40,549 nt of DNA from Actinomycetota bacterium (GTDB lineage Bacteria > Actinomycetota > Thermoleophilia > Solirubrobacterales > Solirubrobacteraceae), in NCBI GenBank assembly GCA_005888335.1, contig VAWY01000034.1, positions 1-40,549 on the forward strand. Reading direction: 5' to 3'. Under the pieces are notes generated by a model, which saw only the letters and a list, made by a program, of their open reading frames with translations, had not been told where the DNA came from and did not search any database. Positions 39,330 to 40,549 of the stretch are shown here, piece after piece. The translations under genes and the position numbers were made by a program. Each line of letters starts with the position of its first letter. Within the stretch, counting starts at the first letter, position 1.

Positions 39330-40549
39330 TCACGCCGGCTGCCCCGCGGTCGACGGCCGCGTCCCCCACGACGAGCTGCGCGCGGTGAGGATCGCGTAGT
39401 AGGTCTGCCAGATCAGGAAGACCAGGTAGAAGAAGACGAAGGCCACACCGAAGAGCCACAGCGGCCCGTAGTCCCGGCGGCGCAGCGCGTAGTACAGGCT
39501 GTAGACGAGCGCCATCGAGTAGATGCCGACGAGGTAGAGGAACGGCGCGCCCTGGCCCGCGACGACCGGATGGAAGGCGAGGGCGCGCAGGGCGCTGATC
39601 GGCGCGAGCAGCGGCAGGACCATGCCGACGTAGACGGCGAGCGACGCCACCGGATGCTTGCGCCACATGAAGCGCCCGACGAGCAGCGACTCGCGCGTCC
39701 ACGACCGCTTCCAGCGCGTCTGCTGCTTCATGAACTGGCGGAAGTTGTCGGGGACGATCGTGTGCGAGACCGCGTCGGCGTGGTAGACGACGCGCCAGTG
39801 GCGCAGCACGCAGTTCGTCAGCGACCGGTCATCGCCGAACGTGGACGGCCGGCCGAGGAAGCGCTGGTGCTCCCACCACTGCAGGCGCGGCAGGATCGCC
39901 TCGCGCCGGTACGCCGAGAAGCAGCCCGAGCAGCACGTGACCGCGCCGAAGATCGACTCCGCCGCCTTGCAGACCCGGAAGGCGACGTAGTAGCGGACCG
40001 CCTGCATCTTGGTCAGCCAGGTCGCGTGCACGTTGAGCACGTCGGCGTGGCCGCACACCGCGCCGACGCGCTCGTCGGCGAACGCCTGGACGAGCTTGCG
40101 CAGCGCGTCGGGCTCGAGGACCGAGTCGGAGTCGACGAAGGCGACGATCTCGGCGTCCGTGGCGCGGATGCCGGCGGCCATGGCCGCGCGCTTGCCCTGG
40201 TTGTCGGGGAACGCGATGACGCGCACGCGGCCGTTGGCTTCGGCCTCGACGGCGCGCAGCTCGTCGAGGGTCGCGTCGGTCGACCCGTCGTCGATCGCGA
40301 CGATCTCGAGCTTGCCGGCCGGGTAGTCGACCGCGAGCAGCGAGCGCAGCGACCGCGCGATCGCCGCCTCCTCGTTGAAGGCCGGCATGATGATCGCCAC
40401 GCGCGGCTCGAGGCCCGCCTCCTTGGGAGCGCGGTAGGGCAGGCTCAGCACGAACCGCGAGACGAGGTAGCCCGACACGGCGAGCCCGTACGTCGCGAAG
40501 AACGGGTCGTCGAGGAGCGCGTTGATGAACGCGGCCTTGTACGCGACGA
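39330..40549 (-). CDS. processive family 2 glycosyltransferase, hyaluronan/PNAG-synthase-like (5' end beyond right edge)
   Basis: About 406 residues seen; the frame is open to the right edge, so the start is outside and the GTG at 40478 is internal. Catalytic motifs are in order: I-D-D-G-S-T, V-D-S-D-S (the D-x-D), F-G-D-D-R-S-L-T and Q-Q-T-R-W-K-R-S-W (Q-x-x-R-W). A C-terminal cluster of four or so membrane helices follows (about residues 285-395). This is the architecture of polymerising GT2 synthases that extrude a beta-linked polysaccharide. It begins the leftward surface-polysaccharide series with the GH18 enzyme and sugar dehydrogenase, which could supply uronic-acid precursors. Confidence 0.88.
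   Translation of the reverse strand, partial: VAYKAAFINALLDDPFFATYGLAVSGYLVSRFVLSLPYRAPKEAGLEPRVAIIMPAFNEEAAIARSLRSLLAVDYPAGKLEIVAIDDGSTDATLDELRAVEAEANGRVRVIAFPDNQGKRAAMAAGIRATDAEIVAFVDSDSVLEPDALRKLVQAFADERVGAVCGHADVLNVHATWLTKMQAVRYYVAFRVCKAAESIFGAVTCCSGCFSAYRREAILPRLQWWEHQRFLGRPSTFGDDRSLTNCVLRHWRVVYHADAVSHTIVPDNFRQFMKQQTRWKRSWTRESLLVGRFMWRKHPVASLAVYVGMVLPLLAPISALRALAFHPVVAGQGAPFLYLVGIYSMALVYSLYYALRRRDYGPLWLFGVAFVFFYLVFLIWQTYYAILTARSSSWGTRPSTAGQPA

Overview
The window is very GC-rich, with GC-ending codons throughout, many ATGA/GTGA start-stop overlaps and frequent GTG starts. It carries DUF6351, DUF2156/LPG-synthase, YcnI, CopC-CopD and DUF5519 genes typical of high-GC actinobacteria. I infer a soil-type actinobacterium of the Thermoleophilia/Solirubrobacterales kind; no rRNA or tRNA is present to confirm this. 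Many genes have a TANNNT -10 box 6-10 nt before the start codon and no Shine-Dalgarno sequence, so leaderless transcription looks common.

Layout. (1) 1-3.85 kb: a secreted clan GH-A glycosidase running off the left edge, an RsbW-like anti-sigma kinase, an acyl-CoA desaturase and small proteins. (2) 3.85-10.4 kb: a leftward copper/envelope cluster (CopC-CopD, YcnI, a lipoprotein, membrane proteins) facing a rightward secreted-protein/membrane-protein pair. This stretch has two single-base frameshifts, a truncated gene and a 288-bp near-identical duplication. (3) 10.5-20.5 kb: secreted and membrane enzymes (DUF6351 hydrolase, SGNH hydrolase, esterase, LPG-synthase-like protein, DMT transporter, patatin, YbhN-like protein). 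(4) 20.5-23.8 kb: a DesT/FabR-like TetR repressor divergent from a ferredoxin-reductase/fatty-acid-desaturase operon, with a palindromic operator between them. (5) 23.8-32.3 kb: a metalloid/thiol region. It holds a MerR regulator with its target, ADP-ribosylglycohydrolase, ArsM, ArsR, a metallophosphoesterase, cupin, a second ArsM-like methyltransferase, DUF4395, DUF1059, LysR, an ETHE1-like MBL protein and an MFS transporter. (6) 32.3-35.0 kb: small conserved proteins, a PPOX/F420-type protein with a DUF5519 protein, and a class III nucleotidyl cyclase. (7) 35.1-40.5 kb: cell-surface polysaccharide genes (nucleotide-sugar dehydrogenase, GH18 with FN3 domains, a processive family 2 glycosyltransferase cut by the right edge).

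The most notable observation is in region 5. The second ArsM-like methyltransferase has an in-frame TGA exactly where its family and the neighbouring ArsM have a conserved Cys (W-T-G-C-I-A-G-A-L). About 60 further in-frame codons of plausible C-terminus follow, and a strong hairpin starts 4 nt after the TGA with its apical loop beginning after 16 nt, the geometry expected of a bacterial SECIS. It is a selenoprotein candidate; a nonsense mutation is the main alternative.

A second regulatory link is a 27-bp element, identical except for its 4-bp centre, at two promoters 9 kb apart. Both have MerR-type 19-bp spacers. One lies beside the merR gene and the other before the DUF5519/PPOX pair, suggesting a small MerR regulon. 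Several lesions (two +1 frameshifts, the duplication, and a convergent pair that has lost both stop codons) may be real decay or draft/metagenome assembly errors.
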